Origin: Cesiribacter sp. SM1
GTDB lineage: Bacteria > Bacteroidota > Bacteroidia > Cytophagales > Cyclobacteriaceae
Direction: 5' to 3'
Length of the DNA stretch: 64,000 bases
Assembly: GCF_020178975.1 (NCBI RefSeq)
Contig: NZ_JAHXBU010000088.1
Span: forward strand, 248,001 to 312,000
Shown here: one piece after another, positions 8,869 to 16,807 of the stretch
Layout of the letters: each line of letters begins with the position of its first letter
How positions within the stretch are numbered: position 1 is the first letter of the stretch
Program-made: the position numbers and the translations under genes
The notes under the pieces: generated by a model
What the model saw: only the letters and a program-made list of their open reading frames with translations
What the model was told of the DNA's origin: nothing
Databases searched by the model: none

Positions 8869-9585
8869 ATGTCATCAGCGCCACAATATCAGAAGCTTCA
8901 GCAAAAGCTGAAGAGCCAGATTCTGTCGGGAATGTATACAGATGGAGATCTGCTGCCTTCTGAAAATGAACTTAGCCGCACACACAGTCTCAACAGGGTA
9001 ACGGTACGCCATGCGTTAAGTGTGCTGGAGCAGGAGGGGTACATTACCAAACGGCAGGGAAAGGGCAGTGTGGTTCAGCTCAAAAGAAATAGCCTTGGCT
9101 TGCTGTCTTTCAAAGGGTTTACAGAGGTGGTGGGCAGTGCACAGCATACAGTAAAAACCCAGATCCTTTACGGCCCCCAATCATTGAATTGGCCGGCTCC
9201 TTTCTTCTATGAGTTGAATGGATCCGAGTCAGAAGCTGGTTGTATTTACCTGGAGCGCCTGCGCTTTGCAGATGAGGATGCAGTTATGCTGGAGCATACC
9301 TACATTCCTGACCTGGACCTGCCGGCTTTCAGCTCCCGAAAGCTCATCAACGACTCGCTTTTTGCCACCCTGGCCCTGCAATATGGAGTTGAGATCATGA
9401 ATATGGAGCAGGATGTAAGGGCGGTGCTGGCAGATCCTTCCGTTGCCGAAAAATTAATGATGGAACCCGGCAGCCCACTTATTCATTTGTACCGTAAATA
9501 TGGTACTAACCGTGGCAACTTTTACATCTACAGCTCTATCTACTGCAACACCCAAAAGTATGCCATGGGGTCTTTTATTTCCTGA
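8869..9585 (+). CDS. GntR-family transcriptional regulator with UTRA effector domain
   Basis: This 238-residue protein has an N-terminal winged helix of the GntR type (about residues 7-70, with GDLLPSENELSR and NRVTVRHALSVLEQEGYI as the helix-turn-helix). A C-terminal UTRA ligand-binding domain follows, including LERLRFADEDAVMLEHTYIP. This places it in the HutC/FarR subfamily, whose members are usually repressors released by a small metabolite, often an amino acid, sugar phosphate or fatty acid. The gene lies between an orphan TolC gene, whose promoter carries a HutC-like palindrome, and an HMG-CoA lyase family gene with its own good promoter. The effector is unknown. Confidence 0.9.
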   Translation: MSSAPQYQKLQQKLKSQILSGMYTDGDLLPSENELSRTHSLNRVTVRHALSVLEQEGYITKRQGKGSVVQLKRNSLGLLSFKGFTEVVGSAQHTVKTQILYGPQSLNWPAPFFYELNGSESEAGCIYLERLRFADEDAVMLEHTYIPDLDLPAFSSRKLINDSLFATLALQYGVEIMNMEQDVRAVLADPSVAEKLMMEPGSPLIHLYRKYGTNRGNFYIYSSIYCNTQKYAMGSFIS

Positions 9586-9696
9586 TAAACAGGGATATAC
9601 CTGTACGTATTTAACTTTTATCGATCTTCTGCCATGGGAGTTGATTCAAAGGGCAGCGCAGTAAATTCCCTTTACTTCAGGAAGTACGCAATGTTT

Positions 9697-9728
9697 TTTG
9701 TTTAAAGGCAGGGCAGGGGGTATCTTTG
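9697..9728 (+). promoter_or_regulatory. Promoter of the HMG-CoA lyase gene
   Basis: TTTG at 9697-9700 and TATCTTTG at 9721-9728 match both Bacteroidota promoter elements with a 20-base spacer. The expected start point near 9735 leaves a leader of about 20 bases. Confidence 0.7.
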
Positions 9729-9754
9729 ATGCTGCTATCTAATACAATTTTTTT

Positions 9755-10627
9755 ATGCTAAGAGAGTCACAGCCTATCCACCTGGTAGAGTGCCCCCGGG
9801 ATGCCATGCAGGGCCTTCACGATTTTATCCCTACTGAGCGCAAGGCAGCTTACCTTAACCAGTTGCTGCGGGTAGGCTTTTCCACACTGGATTTTGGCTC
9901 CTTTGTTTCACCAAAGGCCATACCACAAATGCGCGATACCGCAGAGGTGCTGCAGCAGCTGGATTTAAGCCAAACATCCACAAAGTTACTGGCCATTGTA
10001 GCCAATGAGCGTGGGGCAGAAGCAGCCGTTGAGCATGCGCAAATCCATTACCTGGGCTTTCCGCTGAGTATCAGCGAAACTTTTCAGCAACGCAATACAA
10101 ACCGCAGCATTGAGGAGGCTTTTAATATTTTACAGAATATCCAGAACTTATGTATCAGGCACCACAAAACCCTTGTTACCTACATCAGCATGGGTTTTGG
10201 CAATCCTTATGGCGATGCCTATAGTATTGAACTTGTAGAAGCGTTTGTGAACCGGCTTAAGCAGATGGAAGTTAGGGTAGTGAGCCTTTCCGATACTGTA
10301 GGAACTGCTATTGAAGAAGATGTAAGCCTCTTGTTTAAGCGCATCAGCGGTGCATTCCCTGATATAGAGACTGGCGTACACCTGCATGCACGTTATTCAG
10401 ATGTAGCTGCAAAAACCAAGGCTGCCTGGCTGGCAGGCTGCAGGCGAATAGATGGTGCGTTGAAAGGCTTTGGTGGCTGCCCCATGGCCAATGATAGTCT
10501 GGTGGGTAATATGGCCACGGAAGAAGTGATCAGGGCACTGGAGGAACTTGGAGTGGCACCCGGCCTAAACCAGGAGGAGTTGCATAAAAGTCTGCTGATG
10601 GCAGGCACAATATTCCCAGCACGATAG
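9755..10627 (+). CDS. Hydroxymethylglutaryl-CoA lyase family protein
   Basis: This 290-residue protein has the HMG-CoA lyase TIM barrel. Visible landmarks are VECPRDAMQG near residue 11 (the catalytic Arg-Asp pair), SFVSPKAIPQM, the metal-binding HLH pair in VHLHARYSD and the C-terminal loop GFGGCPMAND with the catalytic Cys. The usual reaction splits HMG-CoA into acetyl-CoA and acetoacetate in leucine catabolism. Relatives act on other acyl-CoA compounds, so the exact substrate is open. It is cytoplasmic and appears to be transcribed alone from a well-formed promoter. No leucine-degradation genes are adjacent. Confidence 0.9.
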   Translation: MLRESQPIHLVECPRDAMQGLHDFIPTERKAAYLNQLLRVGFSTLDFGSFVSPKAIPQMRDTAEVLQQLDLSQTSTKLLAIVANERGAEAAVEHAQIHYLGFPLSISETFQQRNTNRSIEEAFNILQNIQNLCIRHHKTLVTYISMGFGNPYGDAYSIELVEAFVNRLKQMEVRVVSLSDTVGTAIEEDVSLLFKRISGAFPDIETGVHLHARYSDVAAKTKAAWLAGCRRIDGALKGFGGCPMANDSLVGNMATEEVIRALEELGVAPGLNQEELHKSLLMAGTIFPAR

Positions 10628-10750
10628 CCGCAGCCTTACTGTACTGTATGGCTAAAGCCCACATGCTGCTATGTATGGCCCAAAAAATAGTCAGCATCTT
10701 ATTCCAGTCAGGCAGAGTACGTATAGGGTGCCGCTCTTCTTTACACTCTG

Positions 10751-10808
10751 TTAGTTGATGATCAACTAAAAAGGGATCTGTTGCGTTATTTATATAAAAG
10801 CAACAGAT
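10751..10808 (+). promoter_or_regulatory. Two adjacent inverted repeats in front of the DUF6146 gene
   Basis: The first repeat pairs TTAGTTGA (10751-10758) with TCAACTAA (10762-10769) around three bases. The second pairs ATCTGTTGC (10776-10784) with GCAACAGAT (10800-10808) around a 15-base AT-rich loop and ends directly against the ATG at 10809. The second could form an RNA hairpin that hides the start region. The first looks more like a protein-binding site. Confidence 0.45.
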
Positions 10809-11246
10809 ATGAAACTCAGATTATTAGCATATATAAGTATTTGGTTATTAGTGGCAACGGCCTGTGCATCTGGCGGGGTTGCCACCGTAGATAAGCCAGC
10901 CTCACCCAACCTGGTTTCTCCGGAGGGGGAGGAAGATGAGTATGAACTTACCATCATAGACCCGGGCTTTGAACGCTGGTTTGCCCTGCATGGCAGGCCT
11001 GTAAATTATTACACCCCCACCCACTACGAGCAAAGAAATAAGCAGTATGTTATTCAATGGAATTCGCTGGTTTCCCAGCGGGGCAGCTTTGGTAGTGCAG
11101 ATTTTCCATTTGAAAACTATATTGACTACAGGATGGACACTGACTATGGCCTGGAACTAAATTATGAGCTGTATTGGTATTTCCGGTACATAGAATCATT
11201 GTATGGCCGCAGGTATGGTTTTGGTTTAGGCGGCAGGAATTCATAA
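10809..11246 (+). CDS. DUF6146-like lipoprotein
   Basis: This 145-residue protein has a lipoprotein signal peptide with lipobox VATAC at residues 15-19. The mature part is acidic at first and then carries the blocks RPVNYYTPTHYEQRNKQYV and ELNYELYWYFRYIESLYGRRYG, which resemble the Bacteroidota family DUF6146. Function is unknown. The protein is probably anchored to a membrane on the periplasmic face. Its start codon directly follows a perfect 9-base-pair inverted repeat, and the gene ends with a terminator, so it is probably a single-gene unit. Confidence 0.75.
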   Translation: MKLRLLAYISIWLLVATACASGGVATVDKPASPNLVSPEGEEDEYELTIIDPGFERWFALHGRPVNYYTPTHYEQRNKQYVIQWNSLVSQRGSFGSADFPFENYIDYRMDTDYGLELNYELYWYFRYIESLYGRRYGFGLGGRNS

Positions 11247-11277
11247 TCTCATTACTGAACAATAGATGAGCAAAGGG

Positions 11278-11312
11278 AAAGAGCAGAACTGACTGAAGTT
11301 TTGCTCTTTTTT
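11278..11312 (+). terminator. Terminator of the DUF6146 gene
   Basis: AAAGAGCA pairs with TGCTCTTT at its ends, with a partly paired inner stem, and is followed by a T run. Confidence 0.65.
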
Positions 11313-11482
11313 ATGTATCAGGGATTTCCGTAATTTAATTTGTATGTGCACCGTTAGGTTTTCTGTGTTTGTTGTGCAAATATTACATGGTACAGGATTA
11401 GGGGGCTTTGGGTTAGATTGCCCCGGCAGGACCTGCTACTTTAGCGTTGTAATTGGAGGTAAATACCTTTTTCCTTTTGCTT

Positions 11483-12121
11483 ATGAAATCCTTTATCCTG
11501 ACCTGCTTTTCGTTCCTGTTGCTCACTTTCGGTGCCAATGCACAGGGCGACGCTATCGCATACCTGCAAGATGGCAGTAAACACTATGCTTCTAAAAACT
11601 ATAAAGAGGCATTTTTGAACTTTAACAAAGCCATTGAGGCAGATCCAACCTTTGCCCAGGCATATTATATGCGGGGTAATGCCAAAAAAGCTTTCGACGA
11701 CCTGCATGGTGCCATGAAGGACCTGAACAAAGCAATCGAATTGAACCATAACCTGATAGATGCCTACTTTATAAGAGGCACCTTAAAATTTGAGCTGCAG
11801 GATTACTATGGTGCTATTTACGATTTTACAAAAGTGATAGACCTGAACCCAAGCCATCAGCAGGCCTATTACAGCCGTGGCATGGCCAAACAGCAAATCG
11901 AAGCTTACGAAGATGCCATCAACGACTGTACAAAGTTGATAGAGCTTAACCCCAGGAACATAGATGCTTACTTTTTACGTGGCCTGCTGCGTATTGAGCA
12001 TGGCCGTACCGAAGCCGGTTGCCTTGATTTAAGCAAAGCTGGCGAGCTGGGAGATATCAAGGCTTACGAAGTAATTCGTGAGAAGTGTAATCAGAAATGT
12101 TTTGTTCGAGAGGCTTACTAG
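11483..12121 (+). CDS. Secreted TPR-repeat protein
   Basis: This 212-residue protein starts with a signal peptide (MKSFILTCFSFLLLTF, cleavage after NAQ) and is then made almost wholly of about five tetratricopeptide repeats. Each has the typical AxYxRG and DxxKAIELNP pattern, for example QAYYMRGNAKKAFDDL and DAYFIRGTLKFEL. An earlier ATG at 11453 is in frame, but the start at 11483 gives a better signal peptide. Such proteins act as protein-protein interaction scaffolds in the periplasm or on the surface. No partner is visible nearby. The gene is followed by its own terminator. Confidence 0.85.
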   Translation: MKSFILTCFSFLLLTFGANAQGDAIAYLQDGSKHYASKNYKEAFLNFNKAIEADPTFAQAYYMRGNAKKAFDDLHGAMKDLNKAIELNHNLIDAYFIRGTLKFELQDYYGAIYDFTKVIDLNPSHQQAYYSRGMAKQQIEAYEDAINDCTKLIELNPRNIDAYFLRGLLRIEHGRTEAGCLDLSKAGELGDIKAYEVIREKCNQKCFVREAY

Positions 12122-12218
12122 TTGTTGCTGATGCATGCTTTTCTTCGCTGAACAGCATGTATCATGCGCAGCCAGTTGCTTAATAGATTAATTGATTAAA
12201 TAGGTGTTATGTATGTGC

Positions 12219-12244
12219 GCTCTGGTTATTCCAGAGCTTTTTTA
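12219..12244 (+). terminator. Terminator of the TPR gene
   Basis: GCTCTGG and CCAGAGC form a perfect 7-base-pair stem around TTATT, followed by a run of T. It lies just before the convergent dprA stop. Confidence 0.75.
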
Positions 12245-12248
12245 TTTT

Positions 12249-13352
12249 CTAGAGGCTAAGGGCAAACTTCTTACCTGGCAGGGCGCGCACCAGGCCTTTC
12301 AGCTCCAGTTCTAAAAGCACACCGGCCAGCTGCGAAAGCGGAATCTGGCTTCGCCAGCTCAGCTCATCTATCTGGTAACCTGCCGGCTGCTGCTCCAGCA
12401 GGTTCACTACAGCCTGCTCTCTTTCACTTAAATCTGGTATACTGGCAGCCAGGGGCTTCTTTTCTTCTTTGGAGCTATTCCATCGTAATTCGTTCACCAG
12501 GTCTTCGGCAGAGCGGTAAATGTGTGCCTGTTGCCTGCTAATGAGTGCATGGCAACCGGCAGAGTACTCACTCATGAGGCTGCCGGGAACGGCAAATACC
12601 TCCCGGTTGTAGTCAAGGGCAAGTTCTGCAGTGATAAGAGCACCACCTTTGGCTGCAGCTTCAATCACTACAACGGCATCGGCCATGCCGGCAATAATGC
12701 GGTTTCGGGCAGGGAAATTGTAGGCATCCGGTTGGGTGCCAAAAGGGTATTCTGTAAGCAGGCCACCATCCCTGAGCATATCAGTTGCTGTAGAGCGGTG
12801 GGCAGGAGGATAGATGATATCAGGGCCACTGGCCATTACACCAATGGTGGCTAAGCCGGCTTTGAGGCATGCCCTGTGGGCGATAACATCAATTCCATAG
12901 GCCAGGCCGCTCACAACAAGAGGCTGGTAGGGCAGCAGGCTTTCCACCATTTGCTCTGTTACAGTTCTGCCATAACTGGTGGCTTTGCGGGTACCAACAA
13001 TGGCAATGGTACGGGGGTGGTTTAAGCTTGATTTACCCCGGTAGTACAACACAATGGGGGCATCTGCTATTTGCTTCAGGCGGTAGGGGTAGTCGGCCTC
13101 TGTGTACATCAGTATCTGCAGCGCTTCCTGTTGCGCTCTTTGCAAAATACTTTCGGCTTCTTTGAGGGGCTGTGCCAAAGCCAGGTTGGAGAGGATCTTT
13201 TCACCGATCCCAGGTACCCGGCTAAGCTTATTTCTGTTGGAGGAAAAAACTGCAGCAGCAGAACCGCAGTAGCTGACCAGGTTTTTAGCAAGCAACGGAC
13301 CTACGCCCGCAACACGAGTTAAAGCAACCTGGCATAGCTTTTCCTGTTCCAT
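12249..13352 (-). CDS. dprA: DNA-processing protein DprA
   Basis: This 367-residue cytoplasmic protein matches DprA/Smf. It has N-terminal helix-hairpin-helix-like segments (VAGVGPLLAKNL, VPGIGEKIL), then the Rossmann-like core with TIAIVGTRKATSYG, VVSGLAYGIDVIAHRACL and the downstream FPARNRIIAGMADAVVVIEAAAKGGALITAELA. The C-terminal winged helix (from about residue 300) is the DprA-type domain. DprA binds incoming single-stranded DNA and loads RecA during natural transformation. The start lies one base after the stop of the upstream merR-type gene, so the two form an operon. All family blocks appear intact. Confidence 0.95.
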   Translation of the reverse strand: MEQEKLCQVALTRVAGVGPLLAKNLVSYCGSAAAVFSSNRNKLSRVPGIGEKILSNLALAQPLKEAESILQRAQQEALQILMYTEADYPYRLKQIADAPIVLYYRGKSSLNHPRTIAIVGTRKATSYGRTVTEQMVESLLPYQPLVVSGLAYGIDVIAHRACLKAGLATIGVMASGPDIIYPPAHRSTATDMLRDGGLLTEYPFGTQPDAYNFPARNRIIAGMADAVVVIEAAAKGGALITAELALDYNREVFAVPGSLMSEYSAGCHALISRQQAHIYRSAEDLVNELRWNSSKEEKKPLAASIPDLSEREQAVVNLLEQQPAGYQIDELSWRSQIPLSQLAGVLLELELKGLVRALPGKKFALSL

Positions 13353-13353
13353 G

Positions 13354-13692
13354 TTAAGGCATGCTGTTCTTCAGCTCATCCAGGAATACCCTGATATCCT
13401 TGAGTGAATCAATAAGTTTAAGACGGTCCTGCATACGGCTGTGGTTGTTCTTGAGCATATCTTTAGCTCCCTGCAGCGTAAATCCCTTTTCTTTTACCAG
13501 GTGGTAGATGAGCTTAACATTTTCAATATCTTCCCTGGTAAACTGGCGGTTGCCTTTACGGTTTTTCTTCGGCTTTATGATGTCAAACTCATTCTCCCAA
13601 AAACGTATGAGTGAGGTTGTTACCCCTAACTGGGTGGCCACTTCTCCGATGGAAAAATATTTTTTCTCTATTTTCTTTTCTTTGTATGCCAC
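13354..13692 (-). CDS. MerR-family transcriptional regulator
   Basis: This 112-residue protein has a MerR-type winged helix: FSIGEVATQLGVTTSLIRFWENEF, followed by the wing residues GNRQFTREDIENVKLIYHLV. A short coiled C-terminal region follows, with no metal-binding Cys residues. The start codon is GTG at 13692. No in-frame ATG exists before the next stop upstream. It is immediately upstream of dprA on the same strand. Its targets are unknown, and the lack of an effector domain suggests a simple DNA-binding role. Confidence 0.88.
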   Translation of the reverse strand: MAYKEKKIEKKYFSIGEVATQLGVTTSLIRFWENEFDIIKPKKNRKGNRQFTREDIENVKLIYHLVKEKGFTLQGAKDMLKNNHSRMQDRLKLIDSLKDIRVFLDELKNSMP

Positions 13693-13919
13693 GGCCCGAT
13701 CCGGTTTACGTATTGTAAAGTCTGCTTATATTTTATTGTAAAAATACAGCAGATAAAGCTTTAAACGCACAAACAACTAAGTTTTTGTGCAAATTTCTTC
13801 TTTAAAATCAGATAAAATTTAAACAGAGTTCTTTGAATAAAATTATAAGTGCGTACAGAACGCAGGAATTCTTTTTTATTTAAAGGCTTCTGCTTGTATG
13901 AGTAATCTAAAATAACAAA

Positions 13920-13937
13920 TTTTCAACCTGTTGAAAA
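13920..13937. promoter_or_regulatory. 18-base palindrome upstream of the GluQ-like gene
   Basis: TTTTCAAC-CT-GTTGAAAA is a perfect inverted repeat with 8-base arms ending 28 bases before the start at 13966. Its size and position fit a repressor or activator site. It could also serve the divergent MerR-type gene that starts at 13692. Confidence 0.4.
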
Positions 13938-13965
13938 AGTAGGTTCCAGTAAATCTTTATCCACA

Positions 13966-14937
13966 ATGGGCGCAGGGTCTAATAATCAGGAAGTTCCATT
14001 ATTGAAAAGCAGGATAGCTCCAACGCCAAGTGGTTACCTGCATAAGGGTAATGCTTTTTCGTTCGTACTCACCTGGTTGCTTGTTCGTAGTGCCGGGGGG
14101 ATGCTGCAGTTGCGTATTGATGATTCGGATACTTCCCGCTCCAGGCCGGAGTATATCCAGGAAATCTTCAGGTGCCTCGACTGGCTGGGACTAGATTGGG
14201 ATGAGGGGCCGGAAAGTCCGGCTGATTTCACCTCTCAATACTCTCAGCAGCTAAGGTTTGAGGAGTATCATGCATTGCTGGAGGTACTTAAAAATGAAGG
14301 TTATCTCTATGCCTGTGACTGTAGCAGAAGCAGGGTGCGTGAGCGCTGGAATGGTGGTGTTTACAGAGGCAGTTGCAGGGAAAGCAGGCTTTCTTTCGAT
14401 ACTGCAGGAACAGCATGGCGAATTGTGGTGCCCGAAGAAACAATCTGTTTCCGGGAGGTGGGGCAGGAGGAGCGTTGTCTGCCACTGGCGCAGGAAATGG
14501 GAGATTTTGTGGTTAGGCGCAAAGAAGGTATTCCTGCCTACCAGCTTGCTTCCCTTTCCGATGATATGGCCCATGGTATCAACTTCATTGTTCGTGGAAA
14601 AGACCTGTTGTATTCCACTGCAGCCCAGGTGTTTATAGCCAGTTGTTTAACCTCTCAATCGAAGAACCAGGAGCTACAGCAAAAAGCGCTGCTTTTTCAG
14701 AAATCAGTTTTTTTACATCACCCCCTGCTGCTGGATGAGAAGGGGAAAAAACTATCTAAATCTGCAGGAAGCACCTCAATCATGAGCCTTCGGGAGGCAG
14801 GTGGCAATCCCATGCCTATCTATTCACTGGTGGCAGATTTCCTGTCTTTACCAGCCGATGCCGCAGCTTCGCTCAGCAGCCTGCAGAAAGCAGTTGCTGA
14901 AACTAAAGTGCTGGCAACACTCTTCGGTCCTGGATGA
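13966..14937 (+). CDS. Glutamyl-Q tRNA(Asp) synthetase-like protein (class I synthetase core)
   Basis: This 323-residue protein is a shortened glutamyl-tRNA synthetase without the anticodon-binding domain, like GluQRS, which attaches glutamate to queuosine in tRNA-Asp. The nucleotide-binding HIGH motif appears as HKGN at residues 26-29 and the KMSKS loop as KLSKS at 262-266. A zinc-site pattern, Cys117, Cys119, Tyr133 and Cys137, matches the GluQRS signature. The substrate loop that usually reads RIEDLD is changed to RIDDSD. The HKGN form is unusual, so the exact activity is not certain. The gene stands alone, convergent with the DUF3616 gene. Confidence 0.82.
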   Translation: MGAGSNNQEVPLLKSRIAPTPSGYLHKGNAFSFVLTWLLVRSAGGMLQLRIDDSDTSRSRPEYIQEIFRCLDWLGLDWDEGPESPADFTSQYSQQLRFEEYHALLEVLKNEGYLYACDCSRSRVRERWNGGVYRGSCRESRLSFDTAGTAWRIVVPEETICFREVGQEERCLPLAQEMGDFVVRRKEGIPAYQLASLSDDMAHGINFIVRGKDLLYSTAAQVFIASCLTSQSKNQELQQKALLFQKSVFLHHPLLLDEKGKKLSKSAGSTSIMSLREAGGNPMPIYSLVADFLSLPADAAASLSSLQKAVAETKVLATLFGPG

Positions 14938-15019
14938 TATTAGAAATGCTGGCAAACTGGCAACGGTGCTGGCGATCAGTTTTTGCAAGGTGCAGCTTTG
15001 TTTATTGTGCTGATGCTTC

Positions 15020-16099
15020 TCACAGATGAAAAACATCAGCCATTACCGCATGCTCGCCCATGAGCCTTTCTTTACCGGGGCTATCATATAGCACAAGCAG
15101 TCCTCTATCCTCCAGCAGTACCATGCCTTCGGCCTTGTTAATGCCATGGGTATTACTTTTGTGAGGTATGGTTGCAATTTCCTCCAGCTCCTGCCTGGTG
15201 ATCAGGGGCTTCTCATCGTGTGTGGCAGCGTTTTTCCAGCGATAGATTGCCATGGTGCCATCCAGGTCCATGGTTGGCCCTGCCAGGATGAGCAGATCAT
15301 TGCCATCTGTTGCCATTTCGCGAACGCCCATGCCATGCAGCTGCATAAAAAATTTGTTGTACTTAAGCCCGTTCCTGCCTATTTCTTTCAGCACCAGCTC
15401 ATGGTTCTCATCCAGCTCGGTTTGTATTTCAAGAACGATTGCCCAGCCCCGGAGAACAGGCCCCCGCAGGCCCAGAAAAACCCTTTCGCCAATAGCAGCC
15501 ATCCCTTCTATATCAAAGCCATTGTCTTTTCCCGGTATCTTCATGTAATCCTTCAGGTGCTCATCATTCTTCAATGCCTTGCTAAGCTGACTTTTCTTTT
15601 TGCCGTGCTTAAGCTTGGCGGCTGTCAGGGTTTTAGTTGGGTCTTCAGGATCTGGGCAGGATTTGCTTAGCACATACTCGCCCTTTTCATTTGGCTGGCA
15701 GGGTATTCGGAGCAGCAATACCCTGTTTGGGTCCATAGATACCTTAGTTAATTTCCTGACTGCTTTTTCGGGATCATCAGTCTTTTTAGAAATATTGCAG
15801 CGCTTAAGGCTGTGAGAGCCAGTTATCCAGAGGTAGCGGCCATCAAAATCCATTCCTTCAACATCAGCCTCATCTATCTGGCTAACAAGTTCAATGTAAT
15901 CTCCCAGGTGAAATGTTGTGCAGTTACCCCAGCCCTCTTCTGTTTTTTCCAGGCGTTGAATACTGATCTGCTCATCACCTGCTACCCACAGGTAGTTTCC
16001 GCTGCGTGTGGCTGCAGAGAGGCCGTTGCGCAGGTCTTTATCAATCAGATGATCGCCCATGGCGCCAGTTAGGTCAATTAGTACTTTACTTTTCTTCAT
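15020..16099 (-). CDS. DUF3616 domain protein
   Basis: This 359-residue protein has no signal peptide. It shows repeated beta-propeller-like segments such as NYLWVAGDEQISIQRL, DGRYLWITGSHSLKRC and NDLLILAGPTMDLDGTMAIY, with the family hallmarks IEGMAAIGERVFLGLRGP and KAEGMVLLEDRGLLVLYD. This matches DUF3616, a family of unknown function. It is probably cytoplasmic, which is unusual for a propeller in this window, where most such proteins carry signal peptides. It lies alone on the minus strand. Confidence 0.78.
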   Translation of the reverse strand: MKKSKVLIDLTGAMGDHLIDKDLRNGLSAATRSGNYLWVAGDEQISIQRLEKTEEGWGNCTTFHLGDYIELVSQIDEADVEGMDFDGRYLWITGSHSLKRCNISKKTDDPEKAVRKLTKVSMDPNRVLLLRIPCQPNEKGEYVLSKSCPDPEDPTKTLTAAKLKHGKKKSQLSKALKNDEHLKDYMKIPGKDNGFDIEGMAAIGERVFLGLRGPVLRGWAIVLEIQTELDENHELVLKEIGRNGLKYNKFFMQLHGMGVREMATDGNDLLILAGPTMDLDGTMAIYRWKNAATHDEKPLITRQELEEIATIPHKSNTHGINKAEGMVLLEDRGLLVLYDSPGKERLMGEHAVMADVFHL

Positions 16100-16192
16100 A
16101 ACATTAAGGGGTGGTGTATTGCTCTGTTAATATACAACAAGCTGTAAACTGTTTTGCCAATGCCTAAGGGTATTGGCTCTATGTTAAACAAG

Positions 16193-16236
16193 AAAGGCTA
16201 ATCTTTACAGAGAATCCTCCATAAAGATTAGCCTTT
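16193..16236 (-). terminator. Long-stem terminator after the four-helix membrane protein gene
   Basis: AAAGGCTAATCTTTA (16193-16207) pairs perfectly with 16222-16236 over 15 bases around a 14-base loop. On the minus strand it is followed by CTTGTTT, a weak T tract. It lies just after the stop of the gene ending at 16255. Confidence 0.6.
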
Positions 16237-16254
16237 GGCTTACTTTGAATTTGT

Positions 16255-16716
16255 TTACAGTCCTCTGAACCACCTTTCAGCCTCACCCCAGGGTATACGG
16301 CTCAGGAGCAACACCATGGCAATAGTATAGAAAATGGCTGCGGTTTTATGCTTTGCCACATCTGTTGTAGCACGTTTAGACCTGGCGCGACCTATTTGGG
16401 CCACCACCACTGCAATAATGTTTACAGCTATATGCTCTACTGCCCAAAAGCGCAGGTAAGAGTCTCTCATGGCTGCTCCAAAATCACTGAATGCCTGTTG
16501 AACATAAGGGCTGAGGAAAAAGTACAGAATAAGGCCAATGAGCAGGTTAAGGTGTAGCAGTCCTATAAAACCTGCCGACATGCCGTTGTCACCCTTTAGA
16601 TATGGTTTATTGCCAAACCAGCCACTGTAAGATTTGATGATCACCACCAGCCCCAGTACTAAAATAAACCAGCGAATCCAGGAATGGAGAAAAAGAAAAA
16701 TCTGATAGGAAGTCAT
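16255..16716 (-). CDS. Small four-helix integral membrane protein
   Basis: This 153-residue protein has four clear hydrophobic segments: after the first LHSWIRW near residue 10, around IGLLHLNLLIGLILYFF, around VEHIAVNIIAVVVAQIG and near the C-terminus around TAAIFYTIAMVLLLS. A frame start exists at 16764, but the ATG at 16716 fits better because the upstream part is short and not membrane-like. The His residues in LHSWIRW, LLHLNLL and VEHIAV fall within or next to helices, so haem binding is conceivable, although I cannot assign a family. It is single and followed by a terminator. Function unknown. Confidence 0.7.
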   Translation of the reverse strand: MTSYQIFLFLHSWIRWFILVLGLVVIIKSYSGWFGNKPYLKGDNGMSAGFIGLLHLNLLIGLILYFFLSPYVQQAFSDFGAAMRDSYLRFWAVEHIAVNIIAVVVAQIGRARSKRATTDVAKHKTAAIFYTIAMVLLLSRIPWGEAERWFRGL

Positions 16717-16807
16717 AGTTGATAAGTTTTGCGGCAAGATAAGCAGTAAGCCATATCTTGCCAAACAATAAAGGCCTCAGGCAGATTTATCATAAAAAAG
16801 AGAAAAT

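Noticed and set aside
13957-13965. Perfect DnaA box TTATCCACA directly before the GluQ-like start codon
   Set aside because: A single 9-base site is expected by chance in a window of this size on two strands. There is no cluster of boxes, no AT-rich unwinding region and no dnaA or dnaN gene, so it is not taken as an origin.
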